Positions 1 to 8,599 of a DNA stretch of 64,000 nt are shown here, piece by piece (the first letter of the stretch is position 1; every line of letters starts with the position of its first letter). Source of the DNA: Variovorax sp. MHTC-1 (GTDB lineage Bacteria; Pseudomonadota; Gammaproteobacteria; Burkholderiales; Burkholderiaceae_C); contig NZ_RWKI01000016.1 of assembly GCF_003984645.1 (NCBI RefSeq), forward strand, positions 1-64,000, written 5' to 3'. The notes below the pieces were generated by a model that worked only from the letters and a program-made list of their open reading frames with translations, was not told the origin of the DNA and did no database searches. Both the position numbers and the translations under genes were made by a program.

Positions 1-269
1 CCGTGCTCGCGGCGGCCTGCAGCTACCTCAGCCGAAATCGCGCCGGCGCCAAAGCGTCCTCGGGCAGGAGGACGCGTTGTGAGTGAGGCTCCATCGCGGA
101 TGCGAACTTGTGCTCGAGGGGGCGCAGAGTTGTAATTCGAATACTTCGATTTCACTTTCCCAGCGTCGGCCTGGGAGATGGCAGCGAACAAGTTGTAGCG
201 GGCGCCCTTCGTCGCTTTGGTTGGCCAGGGCCGTTCTTTGGAGCAGATCAACTCTTCGGACACCCAGCC
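1..269. other. Left edge, no supported gene
   Basis: No gene could be assigned here. A short plus-strand frame running in from the edge stops at 80-82 and could be the tail of an upstream gene, but 26 residues are too few to recognise. The frame of the next gene is open back to a TTG at 108, but the residues before 270 look unlike the conserved part of that protein. Confidence 0.4.
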
Positions 270-1160
270 ATGCGCCTCTTCAACAACCTGAGAACAAGAA
301 TGCAGGTGCTGTCGACTCAGGGACGCCAGGTCGGAGCCGCCATCAGCGGACTGTTCGACCTCACGCTCCACCACCAGACCCGATCGGCCCGGACCGATCA
401 TCCCAATCCGCTCAACCGCTACGGAAAGAAGTGCTTCTCCCAGACCGATGAGGATGGCCTCACCCTCGAGATCCTGAAGCGAATCGACTGCCTGAAGAAA
501 GGCGTCTACATCGAGTTCGGTGTCGGCGACGGGACGGAGAACAACACGCTGATCCTGGCTTCGCTGGGCTGGAAAGGCTTCTGGGTCGGCGGCGACACTC
601 TCAGGATCAGCATTGACCCGAACAGTGACCGGTTCGCCTACCTCCGCGACTGGATCACGCTGGACAACATCCTGCCGCTGGTGCAGCAAGGGCTGAGCAG
701 GATTTCGTCGACCCATATCGACGTCATCTCGCTCGACCTGGACGGCAACGACATCTACTTTGCCGAGAAACTGTTGGCCAGCGGGCTCGAGCCGAAGCTG
801 TTCATCGTCGAATACAACGGCAAGTTCCCGCCGCCCGTGGAGTTCCAGATCGTCTATGACGCGAAGCACAGCTGGAAAGGCGATGACTACTTCGGCGCTT
901 CACTGACCAGCTTCGCCAAACTGTTCGAACGATTCGGCTATCGGCTGGTGTGCTGCAACTCCCATTCGGGCGCCAATGCCTTCTTCGTTCATGGCGCCTA
1001 TTCCGCCGCGTTCGCTGACGTGCCGGCCGATATCGAGAAGATCTACGTCGGCCCCCGCTACTTTCCGTACAGGAAATTCGGGCACCCCCAGTCGGTCAGG
1101 ACCATCGAGCAGATCCTCGGCAGCCACCCTGCGCAGCTGGCCGCGCCGGATGTCGGCTGA
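270..1160 (+). CDS. FkbM-like SAM-dependent methyltransferase (putative)
   Basis: The 296-residue protein resembles the Methyltransf_21/FkbM group. A segment FSQTDEDGLTLEIL is followed by a SAM-binding motif I of the form YIEFGVGDGTENNT, then SLDLDGND and a conserved central part around FIVEYNGKFPPP. Members of this group usually methylate sugars or small molecules near surface polysaccharide genes; the substrate here is unknown because the left neighbour lies outside the window. I chose the ATG at 270 because homology-like sequence starts only after it; a TTG at 108 would add 54 residues of low-complexity, arginine-rich sequence. No strong ribosome binding site is seen. The gene looks less GC-rich than those to its right. 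Confidence 0.65.
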   Translation: MRLFNNLRTRMQVLSTQGRQVGAAISGLFDLTLHHQTRSARTDHPNPLNRYGKKCFSQTDEDGLTLEILKRIDCLKKGVYIEFGVGDGTENNTLILASLGWKGFWVGGDTLRISIDPNSDRFAYLRDWITLDNILPLVQQGLSRISSTHIDVISLDLDGNDIYFAEKLLASGLEPKLFIVEYNGKFPPPVEFQIVYDAKHSWKGDDYFGASLTSFAKLFERFGYRLVCCNSHSGANAFFVHGAYSAAFADVPADIEKIYVGPRYFPYRKFGHPQSVRTIEQILGSHPAQLAAPDVG

Positions 1161-1165
1161 GCTCG

Positions 1166-2008
1166 TCACGCGTCGTGAGGCACGTCCTGCGGCATCCCAA
1201 CCGCGCGCAGCACCTGCATCGGCCCTATTGCGTGGACGCGGTCCAGCGCCTCTTGCGAACGCAGGAACAATGAGCCGGCGAAGCCGATCCCGTTCACGGG
1301 AATCGATTCGAAGCATGCGCGCGAACGCGGCACGACGAGCATCCAGCCTCGGCGAACCAGCAGGTTGTAAGGCGCCGATTGCAGCTCGCCCTCTTCGCCG
1401 GCGATGGCTGAAATGCCGCACCGGTGAAGCAACTCGCGATAGAGGGCATGCAGCTCGGGCGCCGTCGCTTGCGGCGCCAGACGTGCGAACGCATGCCTGA
1501 ACGGCAGCAGCGAGCCGCTGCCGAGCACCCGCTCCATCGGTACTTCGTCCGGGCTCTCGTCTGCGAGCGGAAGCGGCACAAGCTGCAGGTGCTTGTGCCG
1601 CTGGCTGGCCCCGGCTTCGACGCCCCCGTTGTAAAAGCCGAGTCCATCGACTTCGCTCAGGCAAGCGATGAGCGCCGCGAAATCCTCGACGCTAAGGAGG
1701 CACTCCTGGCGTTCGAAGCGGCGCGTGACGAGCAGCACATGGCCGGCGAGCAGTTGGAACTTGTTCAGCAGGACGTAGTGCGAGGGCGCGAGGTCGGCTA
1801 CGAACAGAGAACGGTCGTAGTCGCCGAGTGGATCCGCGGCCGCCGCGGCATGGCGCGCCTTGTCCTTGCGCGCGAGGCTCGACACCGTGCGCAAGACGAA
1901 CCGGACGCCATCGCTGTCGAGGAGAACGGCTTGAGTCTCGATCGGCTGCAGTGCACCGTCTGCCAGGGCGCGCAGCATTGCATGTTGGACGATGGACAGC
2001 GAAAACAC
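1166..2008 (-). CDS. ATP adenylyltransferase / Ap4A phosphorylase-like protein
   Basis: The 280-residue protein matches the Ap4A phosphorylase branch of the HIT superfamily, which splits diadenosine tetraphosphate with phosphate to ADP and ATP. Visible marks are GFYNGGVEAGASQRHKHLQL, holding the HIT-like H-x-H-x-Q signature, and the C-terminal YNLLVRRGWMLVVPRS typical of the family. The start is uncertain: GTG at 2008 gives an N-terminus beginning at the expected ALQPIET region, and no ATG lies at a suitable place upstream. It lies 26 bp downstream of the rlmN-like gene on the same strand, so the two are probably co-transcribed. The stop lies 5 bp from the convergent methyltransferase gene. 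Confidence 0.75.
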   Translation of the reverse strand: MFSLSIVQHAMLRALADGALQPIETQAVLLDSDGVRFVLRTVSSLARKDKARHAAAAADPLGDYDRSLFVADLAPSHYVLLNKFQLLAGHVLLVTRRFERQECLLSVEDFAALIACLSEVDGLGFYNGGVEAGASQRHKHLQLVPLPLADESPDEVPMERVLGSGSLLPFRHAFARLAPQATAPELHALYRELLHRCGISAIAGEEGELQSAPYNLLVRRGWMLVVPRSRACFESIPVNGIGFAGSLFLRSQEALDRVHAIGPMQVLRAVGMPQDVPHDA

Positions 2009-2034
2009 GCGGTCATTCTCGACCCGGGTCGGGC

Positions 2035-3069
2035 CTAACGCCAGTCTTCGGCCCTTCGAAGCGGCACCTGTATTTCGGCTGCGCGCGCCCTCAGCTGGCC
2101 GCACCCGCCGTCGACGTCCTGGCCGGCCGAATAGCGCAGCTTCGTCAGAATGCCCCGCTGGTGCAGCGTGCGAGCCATCTGCTCGCAACGCTCCCACGAC
2201 GGGCGGTCGAACGCCACGCCATCCACCGCGTTGAACGGGATCATGTTCAGCACGCCGTACTTACCCGAGAGCAGTCTGACGATGCCTTCGATCTCCTCTT
2301 CCCCGTCGTTCACACCTTCCAGCAGCGTCCACTGGTACTGGATCGGGTAGCCGGTGGTTCTTGCATAGCGTTCGCAGGCGGCGACCAGCTCCTCGGGACT
2401 CATGTGCGGAGCGCGCGGAAGGAGTCTTCTGCGCAGCTCAACCTTGGTGGTATGCAATGAGAGTGCCAGCGCCGGTCTGACGCGCTGCTGGTGCAGTCTC
2501 TCGAATGCGCGAGGGTCGCCCACGGTGGAGAACACCAGATTCTTGTGGCCGATGTTGCCCACCGTGCCGAGCAGGTCGATCGCCTCCATCACGTTGTCCA
2601 GGTTATGGGCCGGTTCGCCCATGCCCATGAACACCACCTTGCGTACCGGCCTGCGTACGCGCGCGAGGGCGACCTGGGCAATGATCTCGGCGCTTCCCAG
2701 TTGGCGCAGCAATCCGTCGCGGCCCGTCATGCAGAACCGGCATCCGACGGCGCACCCGACCTGCGACGAGACGCACAGGCCGTCCCGAGGCAGCAACACG
2801 CTCTCCACGGTCTGACCATCCGCGAGGGCGACGAGCAACCGCTCGGAACCATCGGCGCCGGGGTGGACCGCATGGATGCGCGCCAGCCCCGCAAGCTCAG
2901 CTTCGATGGACGGCAGGGCAGCCAGCAGCGACGACGGAAAGAAGCTCTCTGGTCGACGCTTGCCGCTGTTTCGGGGTAGCGCATGGGACCACAGCCGCAA
3001 GATCCGGTGCTCGTGGCTCGGGCCCGCTCCGGCTTCGCGCAGCCGCCGTTTCAGTTCGGGAATTCGCAT
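2035..3069 (-). CDS. RlmN-type radical SAM RNA methyltransferase
   Basis: The protein has the RlmN/Cfr architecture: an N-terminal helical part, a radical SAM barrel with C-x3-C-x2-C at residues 106, 110 and 113, a GMGEPAHN motif for SAM binding, and the two cysteines used for methyl transfer, Cys99 in the LCVSSQVGC context and Cys323 in DGGCGQL. RlmN methylates C2 of A2503 in 23S rRNA and A37 in some tRNAs. At 344 residues it is shorter than E. coli RlmN (384) and is not next to ndk/hisS/ispG, where the housekeeping gene usually sits in this order. It may therefore be a second copy with a different RNA target; that last point is inference. Confidence 0.8.
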   Translation of the reverse strand: MRIPELKRRLREAGAGPSHEHRILRLWSHALPRNSGKRRPESFFPSSLLAALPSIEAELAGLARIHAVHPGADGSERLLVALADGQTVESVLLPRDGLCVSSQVGCAVGCRFCMTGRDGLLRQLGSAEIIAQVALARVRRPVRKVVFMGMGEPAHNLDNVMEAIDLLGTVGNIGHKNLVFSTVGDPRAFERLHQQRVRPALALSLHTTKVELRRRLLPRAPHMSPEELVAACERYARTTGYPIQYQWTLLEGVNDGEEEIEGIVRLLSGKYGVLNMIPFNAVDGVAFDRPSWERCEQMARTLHQRGILTKLRYSAGQDVDGGCGQLRARAAEIQVPLRRAEDWR

Positions 3070-3198
3070 GCACTGCCCGGCGCAAATGGACTCCTGGACA
3101 CGTCAGTGGTCCAGTCGCGCTGGCGCGCAAACGTACAGAGTGATGGTCGACATGCGACGGATTGTGCAACGTCGGCGCGAGTCGCTGGGAGGCGGTCG

Positions 3199-5040
3199 TC
3201 AGCCCGTGATGCCGCGCTTGCGCGCACGGTAGGCAAGTTGGGGACGCGTGACGCCCAGCATGCGCGCCGCCGCGGAGAGGTTTCCTCCGCATTGTTCCAG
3301 CGCACGGCGTATCAGCGTTTCTTCCACTTGTCCCAATGAACCGGAGCCGACGTGGTCCGGCACGGCGTGACTCGCAGGCCTGGCCTGCGGAGGCGCGGCG
3401 TCGGCAGCGCCCGCGCCAGCCAAGTGGCCATCCGGTCGTACCGACAGCACGTTCTTATCCAGCGTCTCGCCGCTCGTGAACAGGTGGTGGACTTCGAGCA
3501 GGCCGCCCTCGGGCGCGACGATCAGAGCGCGCTCGATCAGGTTTTGCAGTTCGCGGATGTTGCCGGGGTAGTCGTAGTTCAGAAGCGCCTTGACGGCGGC
3601 TTGCGTGAAGCCGGCGACCTGCCGGCCGTGCTTGCGGCCGTAGTGCTGCAGGAAATGGCTCATCAAGAGAGGCACGTCATCGCGCCGCTCGCGCAGCGGC
3701 GGCAGGTGAATGGGAAAGACATTGAGCCGGAAGAACAGGTCGTCGCGGAACTTGCCCTCGCGCACGGCCTGGCGCAGATCGACGTTGGTGGCCGCGATGA
3801 CGCGCGTGTCCACCTGTACGCTGCGCGTGCCGCCCACGCGCTCGACTTCGCCCTCCTGCAGGGTGCGCAGCAGCTTGCCCTGGGCCGCGTAGCTCAGCGT
3901 GCCGATCTCGTCCAGGAACAGTGTGCCGCCGTGGGCGCGCTCGAAGCGTCCCGGCCGCGCTGCGCCGGCGCCGGTGTAGGCGCCGCGTTCCACGCCGAAC
4001 AGCTCCGACTCGATCAGCGTCTCCGGAATGGCGGCGCAATTCACTGCGATGAAGGGCTTGTCGCGCCGCGGGCTGATGTTGTGCAGCATGCTGGCGAACT
4101 TTTCCTTGCCGACGCCGGACTCACCGGTGAAAAGCACAGTGGCGGTGGTCGGCGCCACGCGATGCAACAGGTGGCAGGCCGCGTTGAAGGCCGATGACGC
4201 GCCAACCATCGCGTCGCTCTTGCGCGGCGACGTGGGCAACTCCGCGGCTTGCGGCGCTGCGCCGCCGCACCGAGACACTCCGACGAAGTCGCGCGCGCGC
4301 AGGTAGCGCATGTCTTCTTCCACATCGTCCCAGCGCTCCGCCGATTTGCCGATCACGCGGCATTGGCTCTCGCCCATCGAGCGGCAGGCGACCTCGCGGA
4401 ACACCACCAGCCGCCCGAACAGCGTGCTGACGTAGCCGGTGGCATAGCCCACCTGCATCCAGCAGGCCGGCGAGCCGCCGATGCCGTAGGCCGCGATGTG
4501 TTCGTCGTCTTCGCTCGAGTGGTGCCAGAGGAATTCGCCCTCGTAGTCCGAGGTCTCGGGGTCGTAGCGCGCGTGCACCAGCTCGACCTTCACCAGGCCT
4601 TCCAGGGCATGCAGGCGGGTGCCGGCCATGGCGGCCGCGGCCGGCTCCGCCTCGGGCCAATGCTCGCGCACCAGCTGCGCGTCGCGCGCGCCGCTGACAT
4701 AGCCCGCGCGCGTGAACAGGCCGCGGGCCTTCTCCTGGCCCAGGCTGTCGATCAGCTCGCGCCGCAGAGAGCCCAGCGCCTCGGTGTGCAGAAGCACCAT
4801 GCGCTGATCCTGCAGCCAGATGCGGCCGTCACCGGGCGAAAAGAACAGGCATTCGCTGATGTCGGCAATCGTCGGGTGTTCTTCGCTGCCCACATGCGAT
4901 GCCTCGAAGCGGCTCATCGCACGCGCCACTTCGGCACCGTCGAACCGGCCCAGCGCAGCGCCGGTGGCGCGCGCCACGTCGGCCAGCGAGATCCGCTCCG
5001 GGACCGGCGAGGCAGTGAGTTTGGTCAATTCCGAGCTCAT
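3199..5040 (-). CDS. XylR/DmpR/MopR-type sigma-54-dependent aromatic-sensing activator
   Basis: This 613-residue protein has the full XylR-subclass layout: N-terminal sensory domain (about 15-190), V4R region (about 190-235), AAA+ domain (about 275-510) with Walker A GESGVGKE at 306-313, the sigma-54 contact loop GAYTGA at 353-358 and Walker B FLDEI at 375-379, and a C-terminal Fis-type helix-turn-helix (about 570-610). The spacing of His144, Trp172, Cys193, Glu216, Cys219 and Cys227 is identical to that of the phenol-contacting His/Trp pair and the zinc ligands described for MopR (106, 134, 155, 178, 181, 189). The ligand is thus probably a phenol-like or other small aromatic compound. It is divergent from the aldehyde dehydrogenase operon, which has a fitting enhancer and promoter. 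Confidence 0.9.
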   Translation of the reverse strand: MSSELTKLTASPVPERISLADVARATGAALGRFDGAEVARAMSRFEASHVGSEEHPTIADISECLFFSPGDGRIWLQDQRMVLLHTEALGSLRRELIDSLGQEKARGLFTRAGYVSGARDAQLVREHWPEAEPAAAAMAGTRLHALEGLVKVELVHARYDPETSDYEGEFLWHHSSEDDEHIAAYGIGGSPACWMQVGYATGYVSTLFGRLVVFREVACRSMGESQCRVIGKSAERWDDVEEDMRYLRARDFVGVSRCGGAAPQAAELPTSPRKSDAMVGASSAFNAACHLLHRVAPTTATVLFTGESGVGKEKFASMLHNISPRRDKPFIAVNCAAIPETLIESELFGVERGAYTGAGAARPGRFERAHGGTLFLDEIGTLSYAAQGKLLRTLQEGEVERVGGTRSVQVDTRVIAATNVDLRQAVREGKFRDDLFFRLNVFPIHLPPLRERRDDVPLLMSHFLQHYGRKHGRQVAGFTQAAVKALLNYDYPGNIRELQNLIERALIVAPEGGLLEVHHLFTSGETLDKNVLSVRPDGHLAGAGAADAAPPQARPASHAVPDHVGSGSLGQVEETLIRRALEQCGGNLSAAARMLGVTRPQLAYRARKRGITG

Positions 5041-5066
5041 CGATTGGTGAAACGAGCGGCCGATTT

Positions 5067-5082
5067 TTGATCATTTGATGAA
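5067..5082. promoter_or_regulatory. Candidate XylR/DmpR upstream activating sequence
   Basis: The 16-mer TTGATCATTTGATGAA is a near-perfect inverted repeat and differs at two positions from the DmpR-type enhancer consensus TTGATCAATTGATCAA. It lies about 135 bp upstream of the sigma-54 promoter at 5202-5217, a usual enhancer distance, and 27 bp from the activator start codon, so it could also serve autoregulation. A weaker half site (ATCAA-like) is visible near 5118-5124. Confidence 0.7.
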
Positions 5083-5201
5083 GGCGCCGATCAGGGTAAA
5101 CCAGTTATTCACGATAACTATCAAGGGATCCGGGAATTCCCCTAATCCCCAATGAAAACCGGCCTCGCGCATGGCGTCGTGCCACCCCGCCGCGGCGCCG
5201 C

Positions 5202-5217
5202 TGGTACGCCCGTTGCG
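5202..5217 (+). promoter_or_regulatory. Sigma-54 (-24/-12) promoter of the aldehyde dehydrogenase operon
   Basis: The sequence TGGTACGCCCGTTGCG fits the -24/-12 consensus TGGCAC-N5-TTGC, with the invariant GG (5203-5204) and GC (5215-5216) exactly ten bases apart. Transcription would start near 5228, about 60 bases before the ATG at 5287. The divergent regulator is a sigma-54 activator, which supports the call. Confidence 0.8.
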
Positions 5218-5286
5218 AAAAGAAGGCACTGCCGCGGGCATTTCCGCCCGCGGCCGGCCGATCAACTTTTACGCAAGGGGTGAGTC

Positions 5287-6762
5287 ATGGGTGTTTCGGA
5301 GAAGCTGGCGTTCCTGGATGCGGCGGCCTGGGCCGGCAAGGTGTTCAATGGCGGGTGGATCGCGTCCGCAGGCGGTGTGCGCGACGTCGTCGAACCGGCC
5401 ACGGGCCAGGTGATGGCGGCCGTCGGCATCGCCGACGCGCAGGATGTGGCACTGGCCACGGCCGCCGCGGCGCGCGCGCAGAAAAGCTGGGCGCAGGTCG
5501 CGCCGCGCGAGAAGGCCGCGGTGTTCCAACGGGCCGCGGCGTTGTTCCAGCAGCACTTCGACGAGCTGGCGCTTTACGTCGCCCGGGAGACTGGCGCCAT
5601 CCTGCCCAAGGGACAGCACGAGGTGCGCGAGGCAATCACCCTGTGCCATCTGGCGGCGGCGATGCCACTGCAGGCACAAGGCCAGATCCTGCCGAGCGCG
5701 AGCGGCACCACCAGCCTGGCGCGGCGCGTGCCGCGTGGCGTGGTGGGCGTGATCTCGCCCTTCAACTTTCCACTCATCCTCACCATTCGCGCCGTGGCGC
5801 CGGCCCTCGCGGCCGGCAACGGCGTGGTGATCAAGCCCGACTCGCGCACGCCGGTGAGCGGCGGCTTCATGATCGCCCGCGTGTTCGAAGAGGCTGGCTT
5901 GCCCGGCGGCCTGCTGCAGGTGCTGCCCGGCGACGCCGCCGCCGGCGAAGCCCTGGTGACCGATGCGCAGGTGCCGATGATCGCTTTCACCGGCTCGCCC
6001 GCCGTGGGCCGGCGCATCGGCGAACTGGCCGGGCGTCATCTGAAGAAGGTGACGCTGGAGCTGGGCGGCGCCAACTCGCTGATCATCCTGGAAGACGCCG
6101 ACCTCGACGTGGCCGCGAGCAATGCGGCCTGGGGTGCCTATCTGCACCAGGGGCAGATCTGCATGGCGACCAATCGCATCATCGTGCACGAGAGCATCGC
6201 CGCCGACTTGACGCAGCGTCTTGTCGCGAAGGCCCAGCACCTGCCGGTGGGCGACGGCGCCAGCGGCCAGGTGGCCCTGGGCCCGCTGATCGACGCCAAG
6301 CAGCGCGACCGCGTGCACGCCATCGTGCAGGACAGCATCGCCGCCGGCGCGCAGTTGCTGGCCGGCGGCAGCAGCGACGGCCTGTTCTACAAACCCACGG
6401 TGCTGGCGGGCGTGAAGGCCGGCATGCGCGCGTATGACGAAGAAGTGTTTGGCCCCGTCGCCAACATCATCACCTTCAAGAGCGACGAGGAGGCCGTGGC
6501 CCTGGCCAACAACCACCAGGGCAGCCTGGCCTCGGCGGTGATCTCGCCATCGATCGGACGGGCCATGGCGATCGCCGCGCAGTTGAACTCCGGCATGGTT
6601 CACATCAACGACCAGACCGTCAACGACGAGTGCGTCAACCCCTTCGGCGGCCCCGGCATCGCCGGCAACGGCAGCAGCGTGGGCGGCCCGGCCGACTGGG
6701 AGGAATACACCCAGTGGCAGTGGTTGACCATCAAGCAGGCGCCGCATCCCTATCCGTTCTGA
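5287..6762 (+). CDS. Benzaldehyde dehydrogenase-like NAD(P)+ aldehyde dehydrogenase
   Basis: This 491-residue ALDH-superfamily enzyme should oxidise an aromatic aldehyde to the acid. Visible catalytic residues are Asn160 (SPFNFPL), Glu258 (TLELGG) and the nucleophile Cys292 (GQICMATN). The C-terminus ending in HPYPF is typical of benzaldehyde and vanillin dehydrogenases of the XylC type. The ATG at 5287 is preceded by AAGGGGTGAG. It is the first gene of a three-gene operon driven by the sigma-54 promoter upstream, and would act on the aldehyde made by the next enzyme. The exact substrate (benzaldehyde, coniferyl aldehyde or vanillin) cannot be read from sequence. Confidence 0.88.
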   Translation: MGVSEKLAFLDAAAWAGKVFNGGWIASAGGVRDVVEPATGQVMAAVGIADAQDVALATAAAARAQKSWAQVAPREKAAVFQRAAALFQQHFDELALYVARETGAILPKGQHEVREAITLCHLAAAMPLQAQGQILPSASGTTSLARRVPRGVVGVISPFNFPLILTIRAVAPALAAGNGVVIKPDSRTPVSGGFMIARVFEEAGLPGGLLQVLPGDAAAGEALVTDAQVPMIAFTGSPAVGRRIGELAGRHLKKVTLELGGANSLIILEDADLDVAASNAAWGAYLHQGQICMATNRIIVHESIAADLTQRLVAKAQHLPVGDGASGQVALGPLIDAKQRDRVHAIVQDSIAAGAQLLAGGSSDGLFYKPTVLAGVKAGMRAYDEEVFGPVANIITFKSDEEAVALANNHQGSLASAVISPSIGRAMAIAAQLNSGMVHINDQTVNDECVNPFGGPGIAGNGSSVGGPADWEEYTQWQWLTIKQAPHPYPF

Positions 6763-6795
6763 GTGCCATCGACTGAACCCCCGAGGAGACATTTC

Positions 6796-7563
6796 ATGCA
6801 GCTTCAAGGAAAAACCATCGTCGTCACTGGCGTGTCGTCGGGCATCGGCGCCGAGGTCGTGCGCGTCGCGCGCTTTGCCGGCGCCCGCATCATCGGCATC
6901 GACCGCAACGACCCCAGCCTCACGCTCGACGGTTTCGTCAAGGCCGACTTGGGTTCTGTCGCCGCCATCGATGCCGCCGTGGCGCAATTGCCCGAGCGCT
7001 TCGACGCACTGTGCAACATCGCCGGCGTGCCCGGCACGGCGCCGGTCAAGCTGGTCGCCGACATCAACTACCTGGGGCTGCGCCATCTGACCGAACAGGC
7101 GCTGCCACGCATCCCGCGTGGCGGTTCCATCGTCAACGTGGCCTCCATCCTCGGCGCCGAATGGCCGCAGCGATTGGAGCCGCACAAGGCCCTGGCCGCC
7201 GCGCAAGGCTTCGAGGCCGGCGCCCACTGGCTGCGCGACCACCCCGTGCCGCAGGAGAGCTGCTACCAGTACTTCAAGGAAGCGCTGATCGTCTGGAGTG
7301 CCACGCAGTCGCAGAAATGGTTTCTGGAACACGGCGTGCGCATGAACTGCGTCGCGCCGGGTCCGGTGTTCACGCCGATCCTGGGCGATTTCGTGAGCAT
7401 GCTCGGCCAGGAGCGGGTGCAGGCCGATGCGCACCGCATGCTGCGCCCCGGCTTCGCCGACGAGATCGCGCCGGTGATCGCGTGGCTGTGCAGTGACCAG
7501 GCGCGCTGGATCAGCGGCGCCACCATCCCGGTCGACGGCGGGCTGGCATCGACCTACATCTGA
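6796..7563 (+). CDS. Coniferyl-alcohol dehydrogenase-like SDR
   Basis: The 255-residue protein is a classical short-chain dehydrogenase with TGVSSGIG at the N-terminus, an NIAG-type segment and a YxxxK pair (YQYFK) in the active site. The long insertion between the catalytic serine region (VASILGAEW) and the tyrosine, plus the overall length, fit CalA-type coniferyl-alcohol dehydrogenases, which oxidise an aromatic allylic alcohol to the aldehyde. GAGGAG sits 8 bases before the ATG at 6796. In this operon it would feed the aldehyde dehydrogenase encoded just upstream. The CalA assignment is by resemblance; an arylalcohol or diol substrate is possible. Confidence 0.8.
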   Translation: MQLQGKTIVVTGVSSGIGAEVVRVARFAGARIIGIDRNDPSLTLDGFVKADLGSVAAIDAAVAQLPERFDALCNIAGVPGTAPVKLVADINYLGLRHLTEQALPRIPRGGSIVNVASILGAEWPQRLEPHKALAAAQGFEAGAHWLRDHPVPQESCYQYFKEALIVWSATQSQKWFLEHGVRMNCVAPGPVFTPILGDFVSMLGQERVQADAHRMLRPGFADEIAPVIAWLCSDQARWISGATIPVDGGLASTYI

Positions 7564-7569
7564 CCTGCA

Positions 7570-8559
7570 ATGACCCACCCTTCCATCCCCACCGTGCTCG
7601 ACACGGCGCCTCTCGACCCGGCGCTGGCCGGCTTTCTGGCGCAAGCCGCCGCCCAAGGCAATCCGCCGCTGGAGTCGCTGCCGCCGCCGGTGGCGCGCCA
7701 GATCTACCGCGACCTGGCCGCCGGCCTGGGGCTGCCGGCGCCGGCCATCGCGTCGGCGAACGACCGCGTCATCGACGGACCCTGCAGCCGGTTGACGCTG
7801 CGCATCTACCAGCCCGACGCCCAGGGGCCGCTTCCCTTGCTGCTCTACGTGCACGGTGGCGGCTTCGTGATCGGCGACCTCGAAACCCACGACAAGGTTT
7901 GCCGCACCTTGTGCCATGACGTGGCCGCCGTGGTGGTGGCGGTGGACTACCGGCTGGCGCCCGAGCATCTTTTTCCAGCGGCGGCGGACGACGTGGCCTG
8001 TGCGCTGCGCTGGGTGGCCGCGCACGCGCACGAGCTCGGCGCCGATCCGTCGCGCATCGCGCTGGCCGGCGACAGCGCGGGCGCGCAGCTCGCCGCCGTG
8101 GCGGCGCTGCGTGCAGCCGGCGCGATCGCGCCGCGTGCGCTGGGCCTCGTCTATCCCGTCGCCCAGCACTACAGCGAGCCGAGCCCTTCGATGGTCGAGA
8201 ACGGCGAGGGCAAGTTCCTCACCACCGGCGTCATGCAATGGTTTGTCGACTGCTACCTCGGCGGGCGCCAAGCGCTGGCGCGGCATTCCGATTTCGCCTT
8301 GTTGCATTCGCAGGCACTGGACACGCTGCCGCCCACCTGGCTGGCCACCATGGGCCACGATCCGCTGCGTGACGAAGGCCATGCGCTGGCGCTGCGCATC
8401 GCGCAGGCGGGCGTGCCGACCGAACACCGCCACTACCCCGGTGCCATCCACGCCTGCATTCACTTCACCGCGGTATCGACGCTGGGCACCCAGGTGATGG
8501 CCGACCTGGCGGCGTGGCTGCGCACGCAACTGTCGCCCCGCTCCCACCCCGGTCACTGA
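7570..8559 (+). CDS. Alpha/beta hydrolase of the hormone-sensitive lipase family (esterase)
   Basis: The 329-residue protein has the HSL-family oxyanion motif HGGG (in YVHGGGFVIGD), the nucleophile elbow GDSAG and a C-terminal Asp/His pair (near GHDPLRDEG and AIHACIH). Such enzymes hydrolyse carboxylic esters in the cytoplasm. It follows the SDR by six bases and is surely co-transcribed. A reasonable role is release of an aromatic alcohol from an ester so that the SDR and aldehyde dehydrogenase can oxidise it. This pathway order is inference. Confidence 0.85.
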   Translation: MTHPSIPTVLDTAPLDPALAGFLAQAAAQGNPPLESLPPPVARQIYRDLAAGLGLPAPAIASANDRVIDGPCSRLTLRIYQPDAQGPLPLLLYVHGGGFVIGDLETHDKVCRTLCHDVAAVVVAVDYRLAPEHLFPAAADDVACALRWVAAHAHELGADPSRIALAGDSAGAQLAAVAALRAAGAIAPRALGLVYPVAQHYSEPSPSMVENGEGKFLTTGVMQWFVDCYLGGRQALARHSDFALLHSQALDTLPPTWLATMGHDPLRDEGHALALRIAQAGVPTEHRHYPGAIHACIHFTAVSTLGTQVMADLAAWLRTQLSPRSHPGH

Positions 8560-8560
8560 A

Positions 8561-8599
8561 GGAGACTGTCATGCCATCCATTGGCTGGCGGCCTTCGTC
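8561..8599 (+). other. Orphan ribosome binding site and start codon after the esterase gene
   Basis: Directly after the esterase stop codon there is GGAG at 8561-8564, six bases from an ATG at 8571. The frame from this ATG runs 40 codons to 8693 but is antisense to the SDR that ends at 8600 and looks like no protein. It may be the start of a fourth operon gene whose body was lost when the convergent neighbour arrived. Confidence 0.4.

Noticed and set aside
5269..8556. An open frame of 1,095 codons on the minus strand opposite the aldehyde dehydrogenase operon
   Set aside because: It is antisense to three clear genes; its translation is rich in Arg, His, Gly and Gln with no domain, as expected from codon bias in high-GC DNA.
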